Source: Streptomyces sp. B21-083
Lineage (GTDB): Bacteria; Actinomycetota; Actinomycetes; Streptomycetales; Streptomycetaceae
Length of the DNA: 64,000 nucleotides
NCBI RefSeq assembly: GCF_036898825.1
Contig: NZ_JARUND010000001.1
Location: 5,208,001 to 5,272,000, forward strand
Direction: 5' to 3'
Made by a program: the position numbers and the translations under genes
The notes under the pieces: model-generated
Told to the model about the DNA's origin: nothing
The model's input: the letters and a program-made list of their open reading frames with translations, nothing else
Databases searched by the model: none
In this document: one piece after another, positions 8,405 to 16,332 of the stretch
Layout: each line of letters starts with the position of its first letter
Position numbering within the stretch: the stretch's first letter is position 1

Positions 8405-11400
8405 CGGTCGTCTCCGTCCCAGGGGGAGCTGTCGTTGTCCCGGCGGCCGTACCGGCGTTCGTCGGGGTCGTCGTCGGGCTGGTCCCAGGGCGCGGCGGGG
8501 CGCTCGGTGCCGTGCGGGGAGCCGTTGACGTGCCCGTCACCACCACGACCGGTGCCGCCGTCCCTGGTGGAGAAACGTGAACTGCCGTCGTACGCACCGG
8601 CGTTGCCGCGCGGGGCGCCGCCGTATCCGTCCTGGCCGCGGTACTTGGCGCCGTACGGTTCGCCGTACCCCTTATGGTCCCTGCTGTTCTTGTCGATCCT
8701 GTCGTCGTCATCGTTGTCCCGGTCGGGGTCCGGCCGGTTCTCCTCCGCGTCGGACGACCGGCGTGCCGTGCCCCAGTCGTCCTCGTCCTCTTCGGCGGGC
8801 CGGGGCCGGGGGGTTTTCGGCTGGGTGCCGCCGCGGACGTGTTCGAGGAGGGTGCGCAGGGTCGGCTGGACCGCGCGCTGGTCGCCGAACTCGGTGTCCA
8901 GGGCGGCCGGGAGGGTCTCCGCCCAGAACTCCCAGAGGGGGCGTACCCAGCCCTCGACGCGTTCGCCGTCCCGTTCGCGGCGCTCCGCGAGCAGCTCCAG
9001 CTGGCGCGGAGCGGTCTTCTCGACGAGTTCGACGAACAGGGGGTGCGGGTCGCTGCCGCTCCTCGTGAGACCCAGCGGCTGGCCTCCCATCAGTTCGCGG
9101 CAGTAGTCCTCGACCGTGCGTTCGTCGTCGAGGACGGTCCAGCGTTCGTAGGAGCGCAGGAGTTCCGCCCAGCTGGACACCCCGCCGGGGAAGTCGCCCA
9201 ACCGCAGCCGTACGCCCGGGACTTGGGGGCCCGCATCGGGGTGCAGGCGCAGCCGGACGCGGTCCGGGGACGTGCTCTCGCCGTCGACGACGTCGACCTG
9301 GCCGTTCCACATGCAGCACAGCAGACGGTGCAGGATGACGCGGCGGTCCTCCTCGCCGCTGACCATCCAGCTGTCCTGGTAGCCGAGTCGCTGGCGCCAG
9401 CGCAGGACGTCCTGGGCCTGCTCGTTGTCCTTCGCCCTGGCCCACTGGCGCAGCACCTTGCGGGCCTCGGGGACCTGGGTGAGGCTCATCTCGCTGCGGA
9501 ACAGGACGACCGTCACCGAGTCGCTCTCGACTCCCCGGTACTCGACGGAGTTCCGGGCGTCGGAGGGGAGGCGGAGTGCCTTGCCGAGGTACTGCTCGAC
9601 CTCGTCGACGGCCTCCACGCGCGGGTAGGTGACCAGCACCCGCAGGGGGCCGGTGCCCTCCGGGGTGAAGCCGACCGGCAGCAGTCCGGCCAGCTTGCGG
9701 CCGAACAGGTCGAGGGCCTCCTTGCTGACCTGGTCGGTGGCGTCGGAGTCGCCGGCCGCGGCGGCCAGCAGGGTGCTCATGGACGGCAACAGGGGCCGTT
9801 CCTCCAGCCGTTCGCCTCCCTCGGCAAACAACCGCGTGATGCGGCCCTCCAGTTGGGCCTTCACGACCGACACCGCGCCGTCGGGGCTGCGCCGGCTGAT
9901 GCCGTGGACGTCACGCCAGGTGTCGCCGGAGACCAGTTTGAGCAGCAGCGCCGCCGCGTCCTCCGTCTCGCGCAGGCCCTCGCGGCGGATCAGCCTGGTC
10001 ACCACGTCCTCGTAGAAGTGGTTGAGGGTGCGCTGCGGCGGCAGCAGATAGGAGATGCCCGTGCGGTCCTCGTACAGTTCGAGGCCCTTCTGCGCGGACA
10101 CCTTGCGTTCCTGGTCGCTGTGGGAGCGGAAGGCGCCGACGAGCCGGGCGATGTCGGCGCCCGCGGTGTCGGCGGGGGCCCGCCAGTGCTGCTGCTGTTC
10201 GCGCCAGGCCTCGTGCCAGATGGTCCGGCAGCGCCACTGGTACCAGGCGTCCTGCTCCCGGAGCACGGCAGTCACGTCGTCGTCGCCCCAGCGGGGCGGT
10301 GAGACGCCGGCCAGCTTGCCCTTGATGCGGGGGATCTTGGGCGGCTGGTCGGTCATGCCGGCGGGGCGTTGCGGGGCGCGGGAGCGGTTGTCCAGCATGC
10401 CGAGGAAGCCGAGCCGGGCGATCGGGTCGTCGTTCTCCGGCATGCCCCGGACGACCCGGTCGGCGTGGAAGGGGTCGACGCTCAGGAGGAGTTTGTCGAT
10501 GGCGGGGCGCGGTGAGAACCGGTCGGCCATGAGGGCGGCGGAGCGTTCGGCGATGGACCGCAGGTCGGCGAGCAGCCGCTGCATGTCGGAGATCCGCTCG
10601 CCGAGCGCCGCCTCGACGGCCTTGCTGCCGCGCGGCAGCGGGTCGGGGTCCAGGACGGGCAACTGCCTGCGTTCCCACAGCTCTTCGAGGTGCGAGTCGG
10701 CGAACAGCTGCCGGATCATCGGCACCGTGGTCTCGCGCAGCGCGGGCCGGGGCCGTTCCACGAGGTCGGTGACCGCCTCCCGCAGCATCCGGCCGGCGAC
10801 CAGGTCGGCGAGCTGGTCCATCGGTACGGTCATCGACGCGACGAGGCTGGTGGAGACGCCCTGGCGGCCGATGCCGGTGGGGGAGAGGGCGCTGCGGTGC
10901 ACTCCCCGGTTGATGAAGCTCGCGGCGAAGGTCTGGAAGTCGTCGTCGCCGCCCGTGCTGCGGCCCCGGGTGCGGGTGTCGCCCAGTTCGGTGCCGATCA
11001 GCGACATCACCAGGGAGACGATGGAGCGGCGCAGGTCGTCGGGGCGGATGCCGGCGGTCGGGGAGAAGAGGAACGAGGTGGGCAGGATGCCGGTGCGCAG
11101 CCGGATCGGCTGGGTGCCGGGGTAGCGGACACCGAGCCCGGCGGTGTGGTCGAGGTCGCCGATCTCGGCGCCCTCGGTCGGCGCGTTCTGCCCGTCCACC
11201 AGCCGGAAGAGGTCCACGAGGGCGCGGGCCGCGTTGAGTTCGGCCTCGCGCCCGCCGCCGGTGGCCGAGGAGAACGACGACGGCATGACGACCAGCGGGT
11301 AGATCTTCACGCCGTTGAAGCCGCGCAGCTGGAAGGCGTGGTTGATGAGGTGCAGATAGTCCAGGAAGATCCCGGCACCGGTCCCGCCGGCCACCGAGAA

Positions 11401-11970
11401 CGCGACGAACACATCGCAGCCGGTGACCTTTCCGCCGCCCAGTTCGGCCAGTTCGCCGCCGGCTCTGGCCATCGAGTCGATCGCCTGGAGCAGCGGGGTG
11501 AGGACGGGCGCGAGGCCGTGCCGGAGCGTGGCGAACAGGGCGGCGCGGCCGACGGTGGGCAGTTGTCCGGCGCCGTTGTGGAGCGGGGTGACGCGCGGTT
11601 CGTCGGTGCGCGGCGGCAGCCAGTCGGCGACCTCCGCGCGCATGCTGGCCCGGAGCATCTTGGTGACCTCGGGCGAACTGTCGAAGTTCGGCAGCAGGTC
11701 GTGGGTGGCCCGTGACGTACGGGAGTAGGCGGCGCGCAGTGACGGGTCGACGTTGAACTGGGGCAGCCGCATCAGGTCCGACTCGCTGTAGTCCGCGTAC
11801 ACGAACTGGAGGCAGTCGGGCAGTTGGTAGGGGGCGTTGCCGCTGAGCCGGCTCAGGGCCGAGCCGTCCGGGCCGCACAGCTCGGCGCGCAGTCTGCGCT
11901 CCAGCTCGGCGCCGACCAGGCCGCCGGTGCCGCCCAGGCCGACGAAGAGCATCGGCTGGAAGATCTTCAT
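8401..11970 (-). CDS. Tubulin/FtsZ-like GTPase (Tubulin_2/TubL type)
   Basis: A 1189-residue protein. GGAGG lies 7 nt before the ATG. The N-terminus MLFVGLGGTGGLVGAEL (Gly loop at residues 11-17) and the tubulin signature SVAGGTGAG (192-200) with following IFLDYLH are the nucleotide-binding elements of the tubulin/FtsZ superfamily. At 1189 residues it is about three times FtsZ length. The middle is helical and unfamiliar, and the last 150 residues are charged and low-complexity (PRPRPAEEDEDDWG, then Gly/Asp/Arg/Tyr repeats), probably disordered. Tubulin-like proteins of this size are known next to vWA and GTPase genes in actinomycetes. It could polymerise or act as a nucleotide-gated switch; nothing in the sequence decides which. 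It is translationally coupled to the membrane protein downstream. Confidence 0.8.
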   Translation of the reverse strand: MKIFQPMLFVGLGGTGGLVGAELERRLRAELCGPDGSALSRLSGNAPYQLPDCLQFVYADYSESDLMRLPQFNVDPSLRAAYSRTSRATHDLLPNFDSSPEVTKMLRASMRAEVADWLPPRTDEPRVTPLHNGAGQLPTVGRAALFATLRHGLAPVLTPLLQAIDSMARAGGELAELGGGKVTGCDVFVAFSVAGGTGAGIFLDYLHLINHAFQLRGFNGVKIYPLVVMPSSFSSATGGGREAELNAARALVDLFRLVDGQNAPTEGAEIGDLDHTAGLGVRYPGTQPIRLRTGILPTSFLFSPTAGIRPDDLRRSIVSLVMSLIGTELGDTRTRGRSTGGDDDFQTFAASFINRGVHRSALSPTGIGRQGVSTSLVASMTVPMDQLADLVAGRMLREAVTDLVERPRPALRETTVPMIRQLFADSHLEELWERRQLPVLDPDPLPRGSKAVEAALGERISDMQRLLADLRSIAERSAALMADRFSPRPAIDKLLLSVDPFHADRVVRGMPENDDPIARLGFLGMLDNRSRAPQRPAGMTDQPPKIPRIKGKLAGVSPPRWGDDDVTAVLREQDAWYQWRCRTIWHEAWREQQQHWRAPADTAGADIARLVGAFRSHSDQERKVSAQKGLELYEDRTGISYLLPPQRTLNHFYEDVVTRLIRREGLRETEDAAALLLKLVSGDTWRDVHGISRRSPDGAVSVVKAQLEGRITRLFAEGGERLEERPLLPSMSTLLAAAAGDSDATDQVSKEALDLFGRKLAGLLPVGFTPEGTGPLRVLVTYPRVEAVDEVEQYLGKALRLPSDARNSVEYRGVESDSVTVVLFRSEMSLTQVPEARKVLRQWARAKDNEQAQDVLRWRQRLGYQDSWMVSGEEDRRVILHRLLCCMWNGQVDVVDGESTSPDRVRLRLHPDAGPQVPGVRLRLGDFPGGVSSWAELLRSYERWTVLDDERTVEDYCRELMGGQPLGLTRSGSDPHPLFVELVEKTAPRQLELLAERRERDGERVEGWVRPLWEFWAETLPAALDTEFGDQRAVQPTLRTLLEHVRGGTQPKTPRPRPAEEDEDDWGTARRSSDAEENRPDPDRDNDDDDRIDKNSRDHKGYGEPYGAKYRGQDGYGGAPRGNAGAYDGSSRFSTRDGGTGRGGDGHVNGSPHGTERPAAPWDQPDDDPDERRYGRRDNDSSPWDGDDR

Positions 11971-12024
11971 GGGTTTCCTCCCCGCTCACGGCCGCCGGGC
12001 CGCGTGGTCGTGCGCGAAACGTTC

Positions 12025-12080
12025 GTGTGGGTGGGCGTGTGGGTGGGCGTGGGTGTGGGGGCGCGTGTGGGTGGTGCGGG
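12025..12080. repeat. GT/GGGTG-rich low-complexity tract between vWA and tubulin-like genes
   Basis: The 112-bp spacer between the vWA stop (12083) and the tubulin-like start (11970) is mostly a degenerate repeat of GTGGGTGGGC-type units, giving a strongly asymmetric G/T strand. It could form G-rich secondary structure and is a slippage-prone tract. No promoter was recognised in it. Confidence 0.6.
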
Positions 12081-12082
12081 TG

Positions 12083-14476
12083 TCACAGGTACGTGTCGTC
12101 GTAGGCGCTCGGGCTGCCCTGCCTGTCGGGGTCGGTGCCGTGCGGGGGACCGGCGGGACCACCGGAGGACGACGAACCGCCCCGCCAGTTACGGGAGTTA
12201 CGGGAGCTGCGGGGATCACGGGGATTGCGGGTGCTGCGGGCGTCGTCGCCGAGGGCCAGGCTCAGTCCCTCGGTCAGCTGGGCCGGGGTGCCGGCCGACA
12301 ACGGGGCCCGGCCGCCGCCGCGACTGCGCAGCACCGCACCGCCGTTGGGGCTGCGCTGGACGGCGTACGGGCCGTGTGCGCGGCGCTCGATGCGGGGGCT
12401 GATGTGAGCCTCGGCGACGCCGAACTCGTACCACTGCCTGTGTCCGTGCCCGGCGATGTGCGGCTCGCCCGGCAGGGGCTCGCCGTGCTCGTCGAGCAGC
12501 CGCAGCACCAGGCCGTACGGGTCCCGGCGGGCGCGGCGCAGCCGGATCAGGGCGAGGACCCCCGCGACGGACAGGACGATCAGGACGACGCCGGTCAGGA
12601 CCGCCCACCAGTAGGAGTTCCAGAACTCCTCCCAGGCTCCCGGCTTCGGTGTCACTTCCACCGACAGCGGGGTCTGGACGAGGCGGCGGCCGGCGTCGGT
12701 GGTGTCCACGACGGTGACATCGCCCGCGAGGAGCAGTCCGTCGTCGGTGAGGCGGTCGCCGAAGACAACGGCGGGGGCGACCTCGACGGTCACCTCGCGG
12801 GTCCCGGACTCCCCTGCCTTCAGGGTGAGTTCGGCCGGCGTGACCGTGAGCAGACCCGCCTTGAGGTCGGTGACGGACAGCCTCAGGGTGTGCGTGGCGT
12901 CGCTCGTGTTGTGGACGGCCAGCGTGCCCGTGATCTTGCCGCCGGGGTGGGAGGAGGCGGCGGGCAGGTCGAGGGCGGTGGTGACGGGCAGCTCACCGGG
13001 GGCGACCGGGCCGCCCGCGCTGCGGGTGTCGGCGCTCAGGCCGGCGGCGGTCAGCGTGGCGCTCACCTTCAGCGTCCCGTCGGCGGACGCCGGGATCCTG
13101 GTCGTGCCGGTGAACGAGCCGTCGCTCGCCTTCGCGTCCCTGCCCCTGCCGTTGTCGGCGAGGGTCAGCGGGAGCGGGTCGAAACCGGCGCCGGTCAGCT
13201 CGCTCCTGACGCGCAGCCCCTCGTAGTCGCGCGGGTTCCTGATCTGGTAGCCCTCGCGGGTCTGGAGCCGCATCGTCACGGTGACCCGGTCGCCGGCGCG
13301 CGGGGACGGCGGGTCCATGGTGATGGCGCCGCGCAGTTCGCCCTGCCACAGCACGCTGACGGCGACGGGCTGCGAGCGGTGCCCTTCCGGCGCCTCGGCG
13401 TGCACCTTCCACACGCCGGGCAGCGGGTCGACGATCTTCAGCGCCTCCACGGTGCCGGTGCCGCCCGCGAGTTCGAAGTGTGACTGCTGGTAGGTGCCGG
13501 AGGTGGGCACCTCGTGGCCGGCCGGATCGGTGTAGGTGATCCGCACCTGGAGGTCACCCTTGTCGACGACGATGCTGCCCACGGTCGCCAGCGGCGAGAT
13601 GCCGATCTCCATGGTCGCGGGCGGGCGTCGGGCGGCGGGGCCCTCCTCGCGCCGCATGCAGTGCGCGGCGGCGAAGATCCGCTCCAACGCCACGCCGATC
13701 TCCTTCGCCCCCTCGACCTTCTCGGCCTTCGGCTTGGCGGAGGGCAGGGCGACACAGCCCTTCTGGTAGCCGCCGGCCGCGATCCGGGCGAGCTGCTTCT
13801 CGTCCGGCTTCGGCCCGAATCCGAGGGGCCAGATCTGCACGCCCTGGGCGGCGGCGTTCGCCAGCTCCAGCGTCAACTGCCGTTCGCCCTCGGCCTTCCG
13901 GTGCGCCGGGTCGCCGTACTGGGGGCTGTCGTCGACCTCCATGATCCCGTCGGTGAGCAGGAACAGCACCCGGGGCGCCGAGGAGTCCGTGTCGGTGGTG
14001 AGTTCGTGGACGCCCTGCCGGATCGCACTCGGGAAGTCGGTGCCGGTGCCCTCGCCCTTCTTCCGCTTGCGCAGTTTCCCGACGCAGGCGCCGACCGTCT
14101 CGCGGCCCGCCGCGTCCAGCGTGGTGCGCGGGCACACCGGGTCCACCGCGCTCTGGCCCGCTCCCTCGGCGGCGGCGAACCCGAAGACCGTGATCCGGGA
14201 GTCCGACGACACGTCACCCAGGGCGATCCGTGCGGCGGCGGCCTTCTCGGCGGCCATGTCCGCGTCCGCGAGACTGGCCGACTCGTCCACGGCGACCGCG
14301 GAGTTGATCGCCGGGAAGGCCGGTTCGGACTCCGCCACCGGTAAGGCGTCCCGCCCGGAGTACCGGCCGGGGGCTGCCGACAGGGATATGAGCACCGCGG
14401 CGGCGCCCAGCACGGCGAGCGCGGTGCGGCGCGCCCGGCCCCTTCTTGTCCTTCGTACTCCGTTGACTCGTCCCAC
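12083..14476 (-). CDS. Extracytoplasmic vWA-domain protein with single C-terminal membrane helix
   Basis: A 797-residue protein. The N-terminus is basic with a hydrophobic segment (residues 18-37), a signal peptide or anchor. The vWA domain carries a complete MIDAS: DESAS (64-68), Thr in GTGTDF (143-148) and LLTDG (173-177), so metal-dependent ligand binding is plausible. Beta-sandwich regions follow, with phrases typical of VWA-CTERM proteins (AGESGTREVTVEV). One transmembrane helix (623-644) is followed by an RLRRARR stop-transfer and a 150-residue cytoplasmic tail ending in an Asn/Arg/Ser repeat. The topology puts the vWA domain outside and the tail inside, so it could carry a signal from the envelope to the GTPase proteins; that is inference. 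The gap to the previous gene is 144 bp, so an internal promoter is possible. Confidence 0.8.
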   Translation of the reverse strand: MGRVNGVRRTRRGRARRTALAVLGAAAVLISLSAAPGRYSGRDALPVAESEPAFPAINSAVAVDESASLADADMAAEKAAAARIALGDVSSDSRITVFGFAAAEGAGQSAVDPVCPRTTLDAAGRETVGACVGKLRKRKKGEGTGTDFPSAIRQGVHELTTDTDSSAPRVLFLLTDGIMEVDDSPQYGDPAHRKAEGERQLTLELANAAAQGVQIWPLGFGPKPDEKQLARIAAGGYQKGCVALPSAKPKAEKVEGAKEIGVALERIFAAAHCMRREEGPAARRPPATMEIGISPLATVGSIVVDKGDLQVRITYTDPAGHEVPTSGTYQQSHFELAGGTGTVEALKIVDPLPGVWKVHAEAPEGHRSQPVAVSVLWQGELRGAITMDPPSPRAGDRVTVTMRLQTREGYQIRNPRDYEGLRVRSELTGAGFDPLPLTLADNGRGRDAKASDGSFTGTTRIPASADGTLKVSATLTAAGLSADTRSAGGPVAPGELPVTTALDLPAASSHPGGKITGTLAVHNTSDATHTLRLSVTDLKAGLLTVTPAELTLKAGESGTREVTVEVAPAVVFGDRLTDDGLLLAGDVTVVDTTDAGRRLVQTPLSVEVTPKPGAWEEFWNSYWWAVLTGVVLIVLSVAGVLALIRLRRARRDPYGLVLRLLDEHGEPLPGEPHIAGHGHRQWYEFGVAEAHISPRIERRAHGPYAVQRSPNGGAVLRSRGGGRAPLSAGTPAQLTEGLSLALGDDARSTRNPRDPRSSRNSRNWRGGSSSSGGPAGPPHGTDPDRQGSPSAYDDTYL

Positions 14477-14620
14477 GGCCGTCCCCTGTTTCCCGTTTTC
14501 CGGTGTTCCTGGATCGTCGCTACTAGGTGCGCGCCGGTTGCGTGGTGCGCGCGGATACGTCGTGATAGGTGAAGTTCCGGTCCTCGGCGCGCCCCCCGAG
14601 CGCCCCCCCTCGACCGGGCT

Positions 14621-15220
14621 TCAGCGCGCCGTCATGCTCCAGACCAGGGCCAGCGCCGCCGAGGGGGCGAGCGAGCCGACACCCCAGCGGATGGCGCGGT
14701 ACTTGGCGGAGAGGATCGCGCTGACGTCGACGGCCTGGACGAGCAGCCACCCCGCCGGATCGCGCCCCGCCTCCGCCACCCGGGCGGCGAGCGTCGTGAG
14801 GTCGCGGCGGGCGCCCACCAGATCGCCGAAGTACGTCACCTCGTCCAGCCCTTCCCGGACCGTGCCGGTGCGTGGCATGAGCGCCCCGACCAGCGCGGTC
14901 ACCGACACCGCCCAGAGCAGGCCGGCCAGGATCAGCGTCACGTCGGCGGGTCCGTGCCAGCCTGGGGCGCCCTGCCAGCCGATGAGGAAGGCGGGCAGCG
15001 CGAGCGTCCCCGACAGCAACACCGCCGCCTTCGAGTCGGCCCGCCCGAGGTCTTCCCTGACGGTGCTGAGCAGCCGCTCGGCGACGCGCTCGCTCACGCG
15101 TTCGCCGGAACGGTCGGGTGAACGGTCGGGCCCGTGCCGACCCCCGTACGGCTCGGGCCCGACCTGTCCTGAGGTCCCCCCGGTTCCTCCGGTCCCCCCG
15201 GCGCCCCCGTTCCCGGTCAT
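14621..15220 (-). CDS. Pycsar-effector-like (DUF5706-type) small membrane protein
   Basis: A 199-residue protein whose start overlaps the SPFH-like gene stop by 4 bp. After a Gly/Ser/Pro-rich head of about 40 residues comes a helix ending in RADSKAAVLLS (60-70), the signature entering the first membrane helix of Pycsar-effector (PycTM) and related 2TM/SLATT proteins. Hydrophobic segments are at about 65-84, 92-114 and 174-196. In the known system (Tal et al. 2021), PycTM proteins respond to cCMP or cUMP and damage the membrane. Here the soluble cNMP-binding domain is not evident, so the trigger may differ. It shares an operon with a class III cyclase four genes upstream. The family call is from motif memory; a profile search would settle it. 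Confidence 0.65.
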   Translation of the reverse strand: MTGNGGAGGTGGTGGTSGQVGPEPYGGRHGPDRSPDRSGERVSERVAERLLSTVREDLGRADSKAAVLLSGTLALPAFLIGWQGAPGWHGPADVTLILAGLLWAVSVTALVGALMPRTGTVREGLDEVTYFGDLVGARRDLTTLAARVAEAGRDPAGWLLVQAVDVSAILSAKYRAIRWGVGSLAPSAALALVWSMTAR

Positions 15221-16332
15221 CGCCCGGCCTCCTCCCCCTCGTCGGCTTCGTCCACCCAGCCCCAGCCGTCGTCCCTCGGGCGCCCGCGGTGCGGCGGCTC
15301 CGGGGCGGAGGCGTCACCCGCGTAGGGGTCCGCCGGGTAGGGATTCCTCGCGTAGGGATCAGCCGGGTAGGGGTCCTGGCGCCGGGGGCGGGCGGGCGGC
15401 CGGTCCGCCACCCAGTCCGGGGTGAAGGGTTCGGCGTCGGACGGCTCCAGCTCGGGAGGGGGTGTACGGGTGCGTCCTTCGCGGCGGGCGGGAAGCGAGC
15501 CGATCGGTCCGGTGATCCCGCCCAGACGCCCCCGGTTGAGGAGGTTGAGGGCCTGTGTCTCCACGTCGTTGGACTGGATCTGACCGCTCTCCACCATGTC
15601 GAACAACCGGTCGACACGCTCCTTCTCGTCCTGTCGGCCCTCCTGCCGGATCTTCTCCAGGAAGTCCTTGGCCTCCGTCGGCTCGGCCGCCAGCATGTAG
15701 CTGAGCTGCTCCAGCTGCCCGCCCTGCAGCATGGATCTGAACCGCGCCTGGTGCACCCGCGTCAGCTCGGCCGAGGCGTGCGCGTCCCGCATGCCGTTCA
15801 TGTACTCGATGGCCCGGTCGTCGACGCGCAGCCGGACGTACAGCCGTACCTTCAGGCCGAGTTCGACCCCCAGTTCACCCCAGCGTCCGCCCGCGCACTC
15901 CCGGGTGATGGCCCGGTTGGCCTGCTCGGCCTCGTGCACCCGGTAGGTCGAGGTGACCTCACGCAGCCGCTCCAGAACCGGGGCGGTGAGCCGTTTCGCG
16001 ATGTCCGTCACGACCTGGACGGCGGCCAGATGCGGGTCGTCCACCGTCCAGTGGATGTCCACCTCGGCCTTGAAGAAACTCGTGCCGCCGGCCGCCGGCA
16101 ACTCCATCTCCAGCGTCGTCTGGTAGGTGCCGAGCGCGATCTCGCAGATGTTGTACGGCCGCGCCAGCGCCCGCTTGTCCACATGCCGGGTCCCGGTCAC
16201 GGTGACCACGCTGTGGCCGCCGTTCCGGTAGAACAGCACCAGCGCCTTCTGCGCGCTCACCTGCGGCTGGACACCGTTCGGCGCGTACTCGGTCAGGAAC
16301 GGGCCCGCCGGTCCCTCGTCGTTCTCAGCCAT
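15217..16332 (-). CDS. SPFH/band-7-like protein
   Basis: A 371-residue protein. The N-terminal 200 residues show alternating strands and a helix typical of SPFH domains: SAQKALVLFYRNGG, FFKAEVDIHWTVDDP, then DIAKRLTAPVLERLREVTSTY and an arm with AITREC and LGLKVRLYVRLRVDD. A charged helical stretch (EAKDFLEKIRQEGRQDEKERVDRLFDM) could be a coiled coil. The C-terminal 100 residues are disordered, with DPYPADPYARNPYPADPYAG repeats. There is no transmembrane helix or signal peptide. SPFH proteins scaffold membrane microdomains, which would fit the membrane-rich operon; the assignment is tentative. Its start overlaps the NTPase stop by 8 bp. Confidence 0.55.
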   Translation of the reverse strand: MAENDEGPAGPFLTEYAPNGVQPQVSAQKALVLFYRNGGHSVVTVTGTRHVDKRALARPYNICEIALGTYQTTLEMELPAAGGTSFFKAEVDIHWTVDDPHLAAVQVVTDIAKRLTAPVLERLREVTSTYRVHEAEQANRAITRECAGGRWGELGVELGLKVRLYVRLRVDDRAIEYMNGMRDAHASAELTRVHQARFRSMLQGGQLEQLSYMLAAEPTEAKDFLEKIRQEGRQDEKERVDRLFDMVESGQIQSNDVETQALNLLNRGRLGGITGPIGSLPARREGRTRTPPPELEPSDAEPFTPDWVADRPPARPRRQDPYPADPYARNPYPADPYAGDASAPEPPHRGRPRDDGWGWVDEADEGEEAGR

